Part shown: positions 15,026 to 23,242 of the stretch, piece by piece
Position numbering within the stretch: position 1 is the first letter of the stretch
Layout: every line of letters starts with the position of its first letter
Assembly (NCBI RefSeq): GCF_902859745.1
Contig: NZ_CADIJW010000007.1
Coordinates: 62,001 to 126,000 of the forward strand
Direction: 5' to 3'
Source: Achromobacter dolens
GTDB taxonomy: Bacteria; Pseudomonadota; Gammaproteobacteria; Burkholderiales; Burkholderiaceae_B
Length of the DNA stretch: 64,000 bases
Made by a program: the position numbers and the translations under genes
Notes under the pieces: model-generated
What the model was told of the DNA's origin: nothing
The model's input: only the letters and a program-made list of their open reading frames with translations
The model's database searches: none

Positions 15026-17577
15026 CAGGCAAGCTCCTCGGCGATGGGAATCACGCGCGCGGCCGGCGCGGGGCGCGGCTGGCCGCGCTCCTGCACGAAG
15101 CGGATGTCAGGGTCCGCCGCGGCGCTGTTGACGAAGGTGCGGAAACGCTTGAGCTTTTCCGGGTCGGACAAGGCATTGGCCCATTCGCATTCATAGCGGT
15201 CCACCACCAACTGCATCTGCGCCTCCAGTTCGGCGCCCAGCCCCAGGCTGTCGTCGATGACCACGGCCTTCAGATAATCCAGGCCGCCCTCCAGCGACTC
15301 GCGCCAGACCGAGGTGCGCTGCAGCTTGTCGGCGGTGCGGATGTAGAACATCAGCAGGCGGTCGATGTAGCGGATCAGGGTGGCGTCATCCAGGTCCTGC
15401 GCGAACAGTTCGGCGTGGCGCGGCCGCATGCCGCCGTTGCCGCACACGTACAGATTCCAGCCGTTCTCGGTGGCGATGACGCCGATGTCCTTGCTTTGCG
15501 CCTCGGCGCATTCGCGGGTGCAGCCCGAGACCGCGAACTTGAGCTTGTGCGGCGCGCGCAGGCCCTTGTAGCGGTCTTCGATGCGCAGCGCCATGGCGAC
15601 GCTGTCCTGCACGCCGTAGCGGCACCAGGTGCTGCCGACGCAGGACTTCACGGTGCGGGTGGACTTGCCGTAGGCGTGGCCGGTCTCGAAGCCGGCGGCG
15701 ATCAGTTCGGCCCAGATGTCGGGCAGTTCGTGCAATTGCGCGCCGAACAGGTCGATGCGCTGGCCGCCGGTGATCTTGGTGTAGAGCTTGTATTTCTTGG
15801 CCACCGCGCCGATCGCGATCAGGCCGTCGGGCGTGACCTCGCCGCCCGGGATGCGCGGCACCACCGAATAGGTGCCGTTCTTCTGCATGTTGGCCATGAA
15901 GGTGTCGTTCGTGTCCTGCAGCGGCACCAGATGAGGATCCTGGATCGGGCGATTCCAGCACGAGGCCAGGATCGACGCCACGGTGGGCTTGCACAGGTCG
16001 CAGCCGACGTGGCCGCGGCCGTGGCGTGCCAGCAGTTCCTCGAACGATTCGATGCCCTGCACCCGCACGATGGCGTAGAGCTCCTGGCGGGTGTAGGCGA
16101 AGTGCTCGCACAGGCTCTTGTCCACCGCGACGCCGCGGCTCGCCAGTTCGTGTTCCACCACCTGCTTGAGCAGGGCCGCGCAGCCGCCGCAGCCGGTGGC
16201 GGCCTTGGTGCAGGCCTTGACGCCGGCGACGTCGGCGCAGCCGCCGTCCAGCGCGTCACAGATGGCGGCCTTGCTGACGTTGTGGCACGAACAGATGGTG
16301 GCGGTGGCCGGCAGCGCCGCCGCGCCCAGCATGGGCGCGGCCTGCCCGGCGGGCAGGATCAGGCTGGCCGGATCGGCCGGCGGCGCGATGCCGTTCTGCG
16401 CGTATTGCAGCAGGGTGTCGTAGTAGCTGTTGTCGCCCACCAGCACCGCGCCCAATACGCGCTTGCCGTCGGCCGACACCACCAGGCGGCGGTACGAGGC
16501 GCCGGCCTCGTCGATGTAGCGATAGCTGCGCGCGCCCGGCGTGGCGCCGTGGGCATCGCCGATCGAGCCGACGTCCACGCCCAGCAGCTTGAGCTTGGTC
16601 GACATGTCGGCGCCGGCGAACGGCGCGCTGTCGTCGCCGCAGAGCTCGGCGGCGGCCACGCGCGCCATCTGGTAGCCCGGCGCCACCAGGCCGAAGATGG
16701 CGCCGTCGAACGCGGCGCATTCGCCGATGGCGTAGATCGACGCATCGCTGCTGCGGCAATGGCCGTCGACGGCAATGCCGCCGCGTTCGGCCACGGTCAG
16801 TCCCGCCTGGCGCGCCAGGCCGTCGCGCGGCCGGATGCCGGCCGAGAACACGATCAGGTCGGTTTCCAGCGGCGCGCCCTCGGCAAAACGCATGCGGTAG
16901 CGGTATTGCGTGCCTTCCTTGATTTCCTGCGTGGCGCGCGACAGATGCACGCCCACGCCCAGCGCCTCGATGCGCGCCTTGAGCGCGGCGCCGCCGGCCT
17001 CGTCCAATTGCACCGGCATCAGGCGCGGCGCGAACTCGACCACGTGCGCCTCCAGCCCGAGCGACTTGAGCGCGTTGGCGGCCTCCAGGCCCAGCAGGCC
17101 GCCGCCCACCACCACGCCGCGCCGGGCGCCATCGGCCGCCGCGCGGATCTGGTCCAGGTCATCGAGCGTGCGGTACACCAGGCGCGAGGCCCCGTCGGCG
17201 CCGGCGATCGGCGGCACGAAGGGATAGGAGCCGGTGGCCAGCACCAGCTTGTCATAGCCATGGCTGCCCTCGGCCGTCACCACCTGCCGCGCGTGGCGGT
17301 CGATGCGCAGCACCGGCGTGCCCAGCCGCAGCGACAGGCCCGGCCGTTCATAGAACGCGGCGTCGCTCATGGCCATCGATTCGGCATCGCGCCCGCCGAT
17401 GTATTCGGACAGGTGCACGCGATCGTAGGCGCGCCGGGTCTCTTCGCCGAACACCAGGATGCGGTAGCGCGCCAGCGCGCCACGCTCGATCAGTTGCTCG
17501 ACGCAGTGATGGCCGACCATGCCGTTGCCGATGACGATCAGGGTCTGCATGGGGGTCGTTGAGGTCGCTGTGCTCAT
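15025..17577 (-). CDS. nirB: nitrite reductase [NAD(P)H] large subunit
   Basis: The 850-residue protein has an N-terminal FAD/NAD(P) oxidoreductase region (VIGNGMVGHHCVEQL; GVVVGGGLLGLEAANAL; IYAIGECAAF), a BFD-like [2Fe-2S] segment (~420-470; ICSCHNVSKAAICDAL then CTKAATGCGGC), and the sulfite/nitrite reductase module, whose CVGSTWC and CTRECAE pairs ligate the [4Fe-4S]-siroheme centre. It converts nitrite to ammonium using NAD(P)H in assimilation. The ATG at 17577 precedes the Rossmann motif by ~13 residues; an ATG at 17550 is the alternative. Expression should start at the sigma-54 promoter at 17704-17719 and pass an attenuator at 17617-17651. Confidence 0.95.
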   Translation of the reverse strand: MSTATSTTPMQTLIVIGNGMVGHHCVEQLIERGALARYRILVFGEETRRAYDRVHLSEYIGGRDAESMAMSDAAFYERPGLSLRLGTPVLRIDRHARQVVTAEGSHGYDKLVLATGSYPFVPPIAGADGASRLVYRTLDDLDQIRAAADGARRGVVVGGGLLGLEAANALKSLGLEAHVVEFAPRLMPVQLDEAGGAALKARIEALGVGVHLSRATQEIKEGTQYRYRMRFAEGAPLETDLIVFSAGIRPRDGLARQAGLTVAERGGIAVDGHCRSSDASIYAIGECAAFDGAIFGLVAPGYQMARVAAAELCGDDSAPFAGADMSTKLKLLGVDVGSIGDAHGATPGARSYRYIDEAGASYRRLVVSADGKRVLGAVLVGDNSYYDTLLQYAQNGIAPPADPASLILPAGQAAPMLGAAALPATATICSCHNVSKAAICDALDGGCADVAGVKACTKAATGCGGCAALLKQVVEHELASRGVAVDKSLCEHFAYTRQELYAIVRVQGIESFEELLARHGRGHVGCDLCKPTVASILASCWNRPIQDPHLVPLQDTNDTFMANMQKNGTYSVVPRIPGGEVTPDGLIAIGAVAKKYKLYTKITGGQRIDLFGAQLHELPDIWAELIAAGFETGHAYGKSTRTVKSCVGSTWCRYGVQDSVAMALRIEDRYKGLRAPHKLKFAVSGCTRECAEAQSKDIGVIATENGWNLYVCGNGGMRPRHAELFAQDLDDATLIRYIDRLLMFYIRTADKLQRTSVWRESLEGGLDYLKAVVIDDSLGLGAELEAQMQLVVDRYECEWANALSDPEKLKRFRTFVNSAAADPDIRFVQERGQPRPAPAARVIPIAEELA

Positions 17578-17607
17578 GGGGCTATCCAGGCTGGGCCGTT
17601 CGGGTTT

Positions 17608-17651
17608 CAAAAGACAAACGGCGCCCGGGACTGGTGGGTCCGGGCGCCGTT
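17608..17651 (-). terminator. nirB leader terminator (attenuator)
   Basis: On the minus strand a ~14-bp GC-rich stem (17638-17651 with 17617-17631, one bulged base, 6-nt loop) is followed at once by TTTGTCTTTTG, the shape of a Rho-independent terminator. It lies only ~30 bp before the nirB ATG and downstream of the promoter, so it must be read through for nirB expression. Its 5' arm overlaps the hexaloop hairpin at 17643-17654. Confidence 0.8.
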
Positions 17652-17654
17652 GCC
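17643..17654 (-). promoter_or_regulatory. ANTAR-type hexaloop hairpin in nirB leader
   Basis: On the minus strand GGC-AACGGC-GCC forms a short stem with a six-base loop having A at position 1 and G at position 4, the signature of ANTAR-bound RNA hairpins. The loop and 3' arm are also the 5' arm of the leader terminator, so the two structures exclude each other. The stem is short (3 bp, more only across a mismatch), and I found no convincing first hairpin upstream. Confidence 0.5.
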
Positions 17655-17703
17655 TGCAATGCTCGCGTTGTCTGGCCGGACACGGGCCCGGTATGGCAGA
17701 CAA

Positions 17704-17719
17704 AGCAATAAGCGTGCCA
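17704..17719 (-). promoter_or_regulatory. sigma-54 promoter of nirBD-nasR
   Basis: The minus strand reads TGGCACGCTTATTGCT, an exact match to the -24/-12 consensus TGGCACG-N4-TTGCW. Transcription should begin ~12 bp downstream, near 17694, giving a leader of ~117 nt before the nirB ATG. Sigma-54 promoters need an enhancer-bound activator; the sites at 17763-17798 are 75-100 bp upstream. Confidence 0.85.
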
Positions 17720-17762
17720 TCGCGCTGGCGCCCGCGCGGCGGCGCGCCGGCGCGTCCACCGC

Positions 17763-17798
17763 GCACCCAAACGGTTCGAAGGCGCACCAATGCGGTGC
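17763..17798. promoter_or_regulatory. paired NtrC-like enhancer sites
   Basis: The element GCACC-AATGC-GGTGC at 17784-17798 matches the NtrC dyad (GCACC-N5-GGTGC) perfectly. A second, GCACC-CAAAC-GGTTC at 17763-17777, matches nine of ten positions. Their centres are 21 bp apart. They lie midway between the two outward sigma-54 promoters, each about 75-120 bp from the predicted start sites, the usual enhancer distance, so one NtrC oligomer could serve both. Confidence 0.75.
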
Positions 17799-17861
17799 GG
17801 CCGCGCACCACCGCGCGCGCCGCCTGTCGGCGCGGGGCGAGGTCCGACGGCGGCGGCCGAC

Positions 17862-17877
17862 TGGCATGGAACTTGCA
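17862..17877 (+). promoter_or_regulatory. sigma-54 promoter of nasA
   Basis: TGGCATGGAACTTGCA matches the -24/-12 consensus with invariant GG at 17863-17864 and GC at 17875-17876, spaced correctly. The predicted start near 17888 gives a ~94-nt leader filled by the hairpins at 17893-17928 and the terminator at 17920-17971. Confidence 0.85.
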
Positions 17878-17892
17878 TCGACAGGACATCGA

Positions 17893-17928
17893 CCCGGCCA
17901 CGCCGGGAACCAGGGCAATGGCGCCCTG
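17893..17928 (+). promoter_or_regulatory. ANTAR-type tandem hairpins in nasA leader
   Basis: The first hairpin is CCCGGC-CAC-GCCGGG (17893-17907). The second, three bases later, is CAGGGC-AATGGC-GCCCTG (17911-17928): a 6-bp stem with a hexaloop having A1 and G4, as in known ANTAR targets, and nearly identical to the AACGGC loop in the nirB leader. The second hairpin shares bases 17920-17928 with the terminator's 5' arm, so NasR binding here would block termination. The first hairpin's loop is not the classic hexaloop. Confidence 0.65.
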
Positions 17929-17971
17929 CCCGCCCGGCTACTGGCCGCGCAGGCAGGGCGCCTTCTTTTTT
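17920..17971 (+). terminator. nasA leader terminator (attenuator)
   Basis: A perfect 11-bp stem, GGCGCCCTGCC (17920-17930) with GGCAGGGCGCC (17952-17962), is followed by TTCTTTTTT. It sits between the sigma-54 promoter and the nasA ATG, ending 10 bp before that codon, so default transcription should stop before nasA. Confidence 0.85.
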
Positions 17972-17981
17972 GGAGCCGAGC

Positions 17982-20900
17982 ATGAACGGCAACGCGCGCA
18001 CCGTGGACACCGTCTGCCCCTACTGTGGCGTGGGCTGCGGCATGACCCTGCATGTGGAGCGCGAGCAGGTGGTGAAGATCACCGGCAACCGCGAGCATCC
18101 CAGCAACTTCGGCCGCCTCTGCACCAAGGGTTCCTCGGCCCACCTCGCCCTGCGCCAGTCCGGCCGGCTGGAGCACGCCTACGCGCGCGACCGGCGCGGC
18201 CAGGACCTGGCGCCAAGGCCGATGGCGCAGGCCCTGCGCGAGACCGCCCGCCGGCTGCGTGCCGTCATCGATGCGCACGGGCCGGACGCGGTGTCGCTGT
18301 ACGTGTCCGGACAGATGTCGATCGAGGCCCAGTACCTGGCCAACAAGCTGGCCAAAGGCTTCATCGGCACCAACAACATCGAGTCGAATTCGCGGCTGTG
18401 CATGGCCAGCGCCGGCAGCGGCTACAAGTTGTCGCTGGGCGCCGACGGCCCGCCCGGCTCGTACCAGGACATCGACCGCGCCGACCTGTTCCTGGTGATC
18501 GGCGCCAACATGGCCGACTGCCATCCGATCCTGTACCTGCGCATGATGGATAGGGTCAGGGCCGGCGCCCGTTTGATCGTGGTCGATCCGCGCCGCACCA
18601 CTACCGCCGAGAAGGCGCACCTGCACCTGAAGATCAAGCCTGGCACCGACCTGGCGCTGCTCAATGGCCTGCTGCATCTGCTGCATGAGGCCGGCAAGAC
18701 CGACGCGGCCTTCATCGCCGCGCACACCGACGGCTGGGAGGCGATGCCGGACTTCCTGCGCGACTACGCGCCCGAGCGCGTCGAGGCGCTGACCGGCATC
18801 GCCGCCGCGCAACTGCGCCAGGCCGCCGACTGGATCGGCGCGGCGCCGGAATGGATGAGCTGCTGGACCATGGGGTTGAACCAGAGCACCCATGGCACCT
18901 GGAACACCAACGCGCTGTGCAATCTGCACCTGGCCACCGGCCGCATCTGCCGGCCGGGCAGCGGGCCGTTTTCGCTGACCGGCCAGCCCAATGCCATGGG
19001 CGGGCGCGAGATGGGCTACATGGGTCCCGGCCTGCCGGGCCAGCGCAGTGTGCTGTCGGCCGCCGACCGCGCCTTTGTCGAGGCGCGCTGGGGCGTGCCC
19101 GCCGGCACGCTGCATGCGCGGCTGGGGCAAGGCACCATCGACCTGTTCCAGCGCATGGCGGCGGGCGAGATCAAGGCCTGCTGGATCATCTGCACCAATC
19201 CGGTGGCCAGCGTCGCCAACCGCGCCAACGTGCTGGCCGGGCTGCGCGCCGCGGAACTGGTGATCGCGCAGGACGCCTACCTGGACACCGAGACCAATCG
19301 CCATGCCGACATCCTCCTGCCCGGCGCGCTGTGGGCCGAGGCCGAAGGCGTGATGATCAATTCCGAGCGCACCATGACGCTGATGCCGCGCGCCGTGCCG
19401 CCGCCCGGCGACGCGCTGCCCGACTGGCGCATCATCGCCGCCGTGGCCGGCGAGATGGGCTACGGCCACGCGTTCCAGTACGCCAGCGCGGCCGAGGTGT
19501 TCGACGAGATCGCCGGCTTTTCCAACCCCGCCACCGGCTACGACCTGCGCGGCGCCAGCCATGCGCGATTGCGCGAGACGCCGCTGCAATGGCCCTGTGC
19601 GCGCGCCGACGGTCCGGACTGCAATCCGATCCGCTATCTCAACGATGGCGTCAGCCAGCCGTGGCGCGAAGAGGAGGACGGCGCGCGGCCTCGCCTGACG
19701 TTCGCCACCGCCAATGGCCGCGCGCAATTCCACGCGCGGCCGCATGTCGATCCGGCCGAGCTGCCCGACGCCGACTATCCCATGGTGCTCAACACCGGAC
19801 GCCTGCAGCACCAATGGCATACGCTGACCAAGACCGGCAAGGTGCCGATGCTGAACAAGCTCAATCCCGCGCCGTTCGTGGAGATCCATCCCGATGACGC
19901 GACTGCGCTCGGCATCGCCGCCGGCGACAGCGTCGAGATCCGTTCGCGGCGCGGGCGCGCGGTGCTGCCCGCCGTCGTCACCGACCGTGTCCGGCCCGGC
20001 AACTGTTTCGCCCCCATGCACTGGAACGACGTGTATGGCGAGGCGCTGTGCATCAACGCGGTCACCAGCGACGCCATCGATCCATTGTCGCAGCAGCCTG
20101 AACTGAAGTTCTGCGCGGTGGCGCTGTGCCGCGTGTCAGCGCCTGCCGACAGGACGACGGCCGCCGAACCACCCGCCGTGTCGGCAGGCCAAGCCGCGCC
20201 GGCCGAGGCCATGGCCGCGCCGCTGGGGCTGACCGCCGACACCGGCGAAGCCGCCGTCCGCATCATCGGCCCGCGCCCGCGCGTGACGCTGCTGTGGGCC
20301 TCGCAGACCGGCAATGCCGAATCGCTGGTGGAACGCAGCGCCGTCGCGCTGGCCGCCGCCGGTTTCGCGCTGCGCACCGCCTGCATGGCGGACTGCGCGG
20401 TCGACACCCTCGCGCGCGCCCAGTACCTGTTGCTGATCACCAGCACCTTCGGCGACGGCGAGGCGCCGGACAACGGCCAGGACCTGTGGCGCGCGCTGTC
20501 CGCCGCCGACGCGCCGCAACTGGCGTCGCTGCACCACGCGGTGCTGGCCCTGGGCGACAGCAACTACGAGGCCTTTTGCGGCCACGGTCGCCGGCTCGAC
20601 CGGCGGCTGGCGCAATTGGGCGCGCGGCCCTTGCTGGCGCGGGTCGATTGCGACACGGACTTCGAGGCGCCGGCCCAGGCCTGGCTGGAAAGCGCCATCG
20701 CCGCCATCCACGCCGCCGAGGCCGAACGACACGGCCATCCAGCGGGCGGCCTGATGCCGGATGACATCGCCGCGGCCCTCATGGCCGAGGCCTCGCCGGC
20801 CCAGGCGGCGCGACTCGCGCCCGCCATCGTGCCGACCATTGCGCCGCCGACGCCCGCCGACTCGCCGCCCGGCATGCGTCGCGCGCCGCCCTCCCGCAAG

Positions 20901-22001
20901 AGCCCGGCGCGCGCGCGCCTGGTGGGCAACCAGCGCCTGAACGCCCACGGCGACAAGGACACCCGCGCGCTGGCGCTGGACACCTCGGGCTCGGGGCTGG
21001 CCTACCAGGCCGGCGACGCGCTGGGCGTGTGGCCGGTGAACTGTCCCGAGCTGGTGGAGGAGCTCCTGGCGCAGACGGGCCTGTCGGGCGACGCCGTGGC
21101 CAGCGTGCCGGGCGTCGGCGACATGCCGCTGGCCCAAGCGCTGTCCGCGCATTACGAAATCGCGCGCCCCGCGCCCGCCACGCTGGCGCTGATCGCGGAA
21201 CACAGCCGCGACCCGGGGCTGCGGCAATTGCTGGCCGAGGAGCGCCGGGCCGACCTGCGCCAATGGCTATGGGGCAAGCAACTGGCCGACGTGCTGCACG
21301 CGTACCCAGTCAGGCTGCCGGCGCAGGCGTGGCTGGGCGCGCTCAAGCGCTTGCAACCGCGGCTGTACTCCATCGCGTCCAGCCCCAAGGCGCACCCCGG
21401 CGAGGTCCACCTGACGGTGTCCGCCGTGCGCTATGACAACGGCCGGCGCCAGCGCAAGGGCGTCTCGTCGACCTTCCTGGCCGACCGCGCGGGCGCCGCC
21501 GACGTGCCGGTCTTCGTGCAGGAGGCCAGCCACTTCCGGCCGCCACGGCAGGGCGACACGCCGATGATCATGGTCGGCCCCGGCACCGGCGTGGCGCCGT
21601 TCCGCGCCTTCCTGCAGGAACGGCGGGCGCGCGGCGATGGCGGCCGCAACTGGTTGTTTTTCGGCGAGCGGCACGCGGCCAGCGATTTCTACTATCGCGA
21701 CGAATTGCAGGCGCTGCGCGATGACGGCCTGCTGACACGGCTGGACCTGGCGTTCTCGCGCGACCAGGCGGCCAAGGTCTACGTGCAGGACCGCATGCGC
21801 GAGCACGGCGCGCAGCTCTGGGCGTGGCTGCAGGAGGGCGCGCATTTCTATGTCTGCGGCGATGCCGAGCGCATGGCCAAGGACGTGGACGCCATGCTCC
21901 GGCAGGTGGTGGCGGAACATGGCGGCCTGGACGCCGACGCGGCGGCAGCCTATGTGGCGCGGATGACGGCCGACAAGCGCTACCTGCGCGACGTGTATTG
22001 A
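17982..22001 (+). CDS. nasA: assimilatory nitrate reductase fused to CysJ-like flavoprotein
   Basis: The 1339-residue protein is a fusion. The N-terminal two-thirds is a Mo-bis-MGD nitrate reductase with a [4Fe-4S] motif (Cys12, Cys15, Cys19, Cys47 in CPYCGVGC...GRLCTKG), CWTMGLNQSTHGT, and a molybdopterin dinucleotide-binding C-domain (LNTGRLQHQWHTLTKTGK). From ~766 follow a flavodoxin/FMN domain (LLWASQTGNAESLVERSA), a CysJ-type FAD domain (RLYSIASSPK, ~1125) and an NADPH domain (GPGTGVAPFRAFLQER, ~1199; ending DKRYLRDVY). Electrons can pass NADPH-FAD-FMN-FeS-Mo within one chain, reducing nitrate to nitrite for NirBD. A longer upstream reading frame exists, but the ATG at 17982, after TGGAG, starts the FeS domain. 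No nitrate transporter is linked. Confidence 0.93.
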   Translation: MNGNARTVDTVCPYCGVGCGMTLHVEREQVVKITGNREHPSNFGRLCTKGSSAHLALRQSGRLEHAYARDRRGQDLAPRPMAQALRETARRLRAVIDAHGPDAVSLYVSGQMSIEAQYLANKLAKGFIGTNNIESNSRLCMASAGSGYKLSLGADGPPGSYQDIDRADLFLVIGANMADCHPILYLRMMDRVRAGARLIVVDPRRTTTAEKAHLHLKIKPGTDLALLNGLLHLLHEAGKTDAAFIAAHTDGWEAMPDFLRDYAPERVEALTGIAAAQLRQAADWIGAAPEWMSCWTMGLNQSTHGTWNTNALCNLHLATGRICRPGSGPFSLTGQPNAMGGREMGYMGPGLPGQRSVLSAADRAFVEARWGVPAGTLHARLGQGTIDLFQRMAAGEIKACWIICTNPVASVANRANVLAGLRAAELVIAQDAYLDTETNRHADILLPGALWAEAEGVMINSERTMTLMPRAVPPPGDALPDWRIIAAVAGEMGYGHAFQYASAAEVFDEIAGFSNPATGYDLRGASHARLRETPLQWPCARADGPDCNPIRYLNDGVSQPWREEEDGARPRLTFATANGRAQFHARPHVDPAELPDADYPMVLNTGRLQHQWHTLTKTGKVPMLNKLNPAPFVEIHPDDATALGIAAGDSVEIRSRRGRAVLPAVVTDRVRPGNCFAPMHWNDVYGEALCINAVTSDAIDPLSQQPELKFCAVALCRVSAPADRTTAAEPPAVSAGQAAPAEAMAAPLGLTADTGEAAVRIIGPRPRVTLLWASQTGNAESLVERSAVALAAAGFALRTACMADCAVDTLARAQYLLLITSTFGDGEAPDNGQDLWRALSAADAPQLASLHHAVLALGDSNYEAFCGHGRRLDRRLAQLGARPLLARVDCDTDFEAPAQAWLESAIAAIHAAEAERHGHPAGGLMPDDIAAALMAEASPAQAARLAPAIVPTIAPPTPADSPPGMRRAPPSRKSPARARLVGNQRLNAHGDKDTRALALDTSGSGLAYQAGDALGVWPVNCPELVEELLAQTGLSGDAVASVPGVGDMPLAQALSAHYEIARPAPATLALIAEHSRDPGLRQLLAEERRADLRQWLWGKQLADVLHAYPVRLPAQAWLGALKRLQPRLYSIASSPKAHPGEVHLTVSAVRYDNGRRQRKGVSSTFLADRAGAADVPVFVQEASHFRPPRQGDTPMIMVGPGTGVAPFRAFLQERRARGDGGRNWLFFGERHAASDFYYRDELQALRDDGLLTRLDLAFSRDQAAKVYVQDRMREHGAQLWAWLQEGAHFYVCGDAERMAKDVDAMLRQVVAEHGGLDADAAAAYVARMTADKRYLRDVY

Positions 22002-22011
22002 GAAACAGGGG

Positions 22012-22037
22012 CCGGGCCGTCCGGTTGGGCGGCCCGG
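22012..22037 (+). terminator. hairpin after nasA
   Basis: CCGGGCCG (22012-22019) pairs with CGGCCCGG (22030-22037). A 22-bp perfect palindrome at 22039-22060 follows. They separate nasA from the convergent aldo-keto reductase gene. Neither has a T-tract, so these are terminator candidates only. Confidence 0.4.
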
Positions 22038-22070
22038 GCCGCGCCTGCGCGCAGGCGCGGCGGGCGGGGA

Positions 22071-23120
22071 TCAGGGCGCCGGGTTGGGATGGCGCACGTG
22101 GATCTGGTCGATGGCCTGCAGCAACTCGGACGACAGTTCGACGTCGACGCTGTCGATGTTCTCCTTCAATTGCTGCAGGTTGGTCGCGCCGATCAGGTTG
22201 CTGGTGACGAACGGGCGCTGGTTGACCCAGGCCAGCGCCAGGTGCGTCGGCGAGATGGCGTGCTGGCGCGCCAGTTCGACGTACGCGCGGGTGGCGGCCT
22301 CGGCCTGCGGATTGCTGTAGCGCGTGAAGCGCGTGTACAGCGTCAGGCGCGCATTGGCGGGACGGGCGCCGTCCAGGTACTTGCCGCAGAGCATGCCCAT
22401 GGCCAGCGGCGAATAGGCCAGCAGGCCCACGCCTTCGTGGTGGCTGAATTCGGACAGGCCGATCTCGTAGACGCGGTTGAGCAGGCTGTAGGCGTTCTGG
22501 ATCGAGGCGATGCGCGGCAGGCCGAGATTGTCGGAGGCCTTCAGGAACTGCGACACGCCCCACGGCGTTTCGTTGGAGACGCCCACGTGGCGCACCTTGC
22601 CGGCGCGAACGAAGTCCTGCAGCACCGACAGGGTTTCCTCGATCGGCACGGTGTGGTCGTCCTTGACCCACGGATACGACAACTGGCCGAAGGTGGCGGT
22701 GGTGCGGTCGGGCCAGTGCAACTGGTACAGGTCCAGGTAGTCCGTCTGCAGGCGCTTGAGGCTGGCGTCCAGCGCCTCGGTCAGGTTCTTGCGGTCCAGG
22801 AAGGTCTTGCCGTCGCGAATGTGGCCGGGACGCTTGGGATCGCGCACCGGGCCGGCCACCTTGCTGGCCAGCACGATGTCCTGGCGGCGCTTGCTGCGCG
22901 CCAGCCAGGTGCCGATGTAGGTTTCGGTCAGGCCCTGGGTTTCGGGCTTGGGCGGCACCGGGTACATTTCGGCCACGTCGACCAGGTTGACGCCGCGCTC
23001 GAGCGCGTAGTCCAGTTGCTGGTGGGCCTCGGCTTCGGTGTTCTGCTCGCCCCAGGTCATGGTGCCCAGGCCGATGAGGCTGACGTCCAGGTCGGTACGG
23101 CCGAGTTTGCGGTATTTCAA
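22071..23120 (-). CDS. tas: NADP(H)-dependent aldo-keto reductase, Tas-like
   Basis: The 349-residue protein matches E. coli Tas in length and motifs: MKYRKLGRTDLDVSLIGLGTMTWGEQN, catalytic tetrad Asp48, Tyr53, Lys87 and His135 (LYQLHWP), and the long TFGQLSYPWVKDDHTVPI insertion seen in Tas. It is a cytoplasmic carbonyl reductase whose physiological substrate is unsettled. It is the last of a leftward run but lies 122 bp from the SDR gene and may have its own promoter. Confidence 0.88.
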   Translation of the reverse strand: MKYRKLGRTDLDVSLIGLGTMTWGEQNTEAEAHQQLDYALERGVNLVDVAEMYPVPPKPETQGLTETYIGTWLARSKRRQDIVLASKVAGPVRDPKRPGHIRDGKTFLDRKNLTEALDASLKRLQTDYLDLYQLHWPDRTTATFGQLSYPWVKDDHTVPIEETLSVLQDFVRAGKVRHVGVSNETPWGVSQFLKASDNLGLPRIASIQNAYSLLNRVYEIGLSEFSHHEGVGLLAYSPLAMGMLCGKYLDGARPANARLTLYTRFTRYSNPQAEAATRAYVELARQHAISPTHLALAWVNQRPFVTSNLIGATNLQQLKENIDSVDVELSSELLQAIDQIHVRHPNPAP

Positions 23121-23242
23121 GTTCTGCTCCGTGCGGAATCTCTGAAGGGAACGATTACCTTACCGCAACTCGGTTGGCGTTTTGCTGACGAAGCGGCGCC
23201 GTTGGCCCACCCTGTGGACGCCGCCCCCCGCCGCCGCCCGCG

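Noticed and set aside
15415-17562. 715-codon rightward frame opposite nirB
   Set aside because: It is made of Gly/Ala/His/Gln-rich shadow sequence without domain signal, opposite an unmistakable NirB.
17607-20021. 804-codon leftward open frame opposite nasA
   Set aside because: It has no recognisable domain and lies antisense to a strongly recognised gene; long stop-free antisense frames are expected at this G+C and codon bias.
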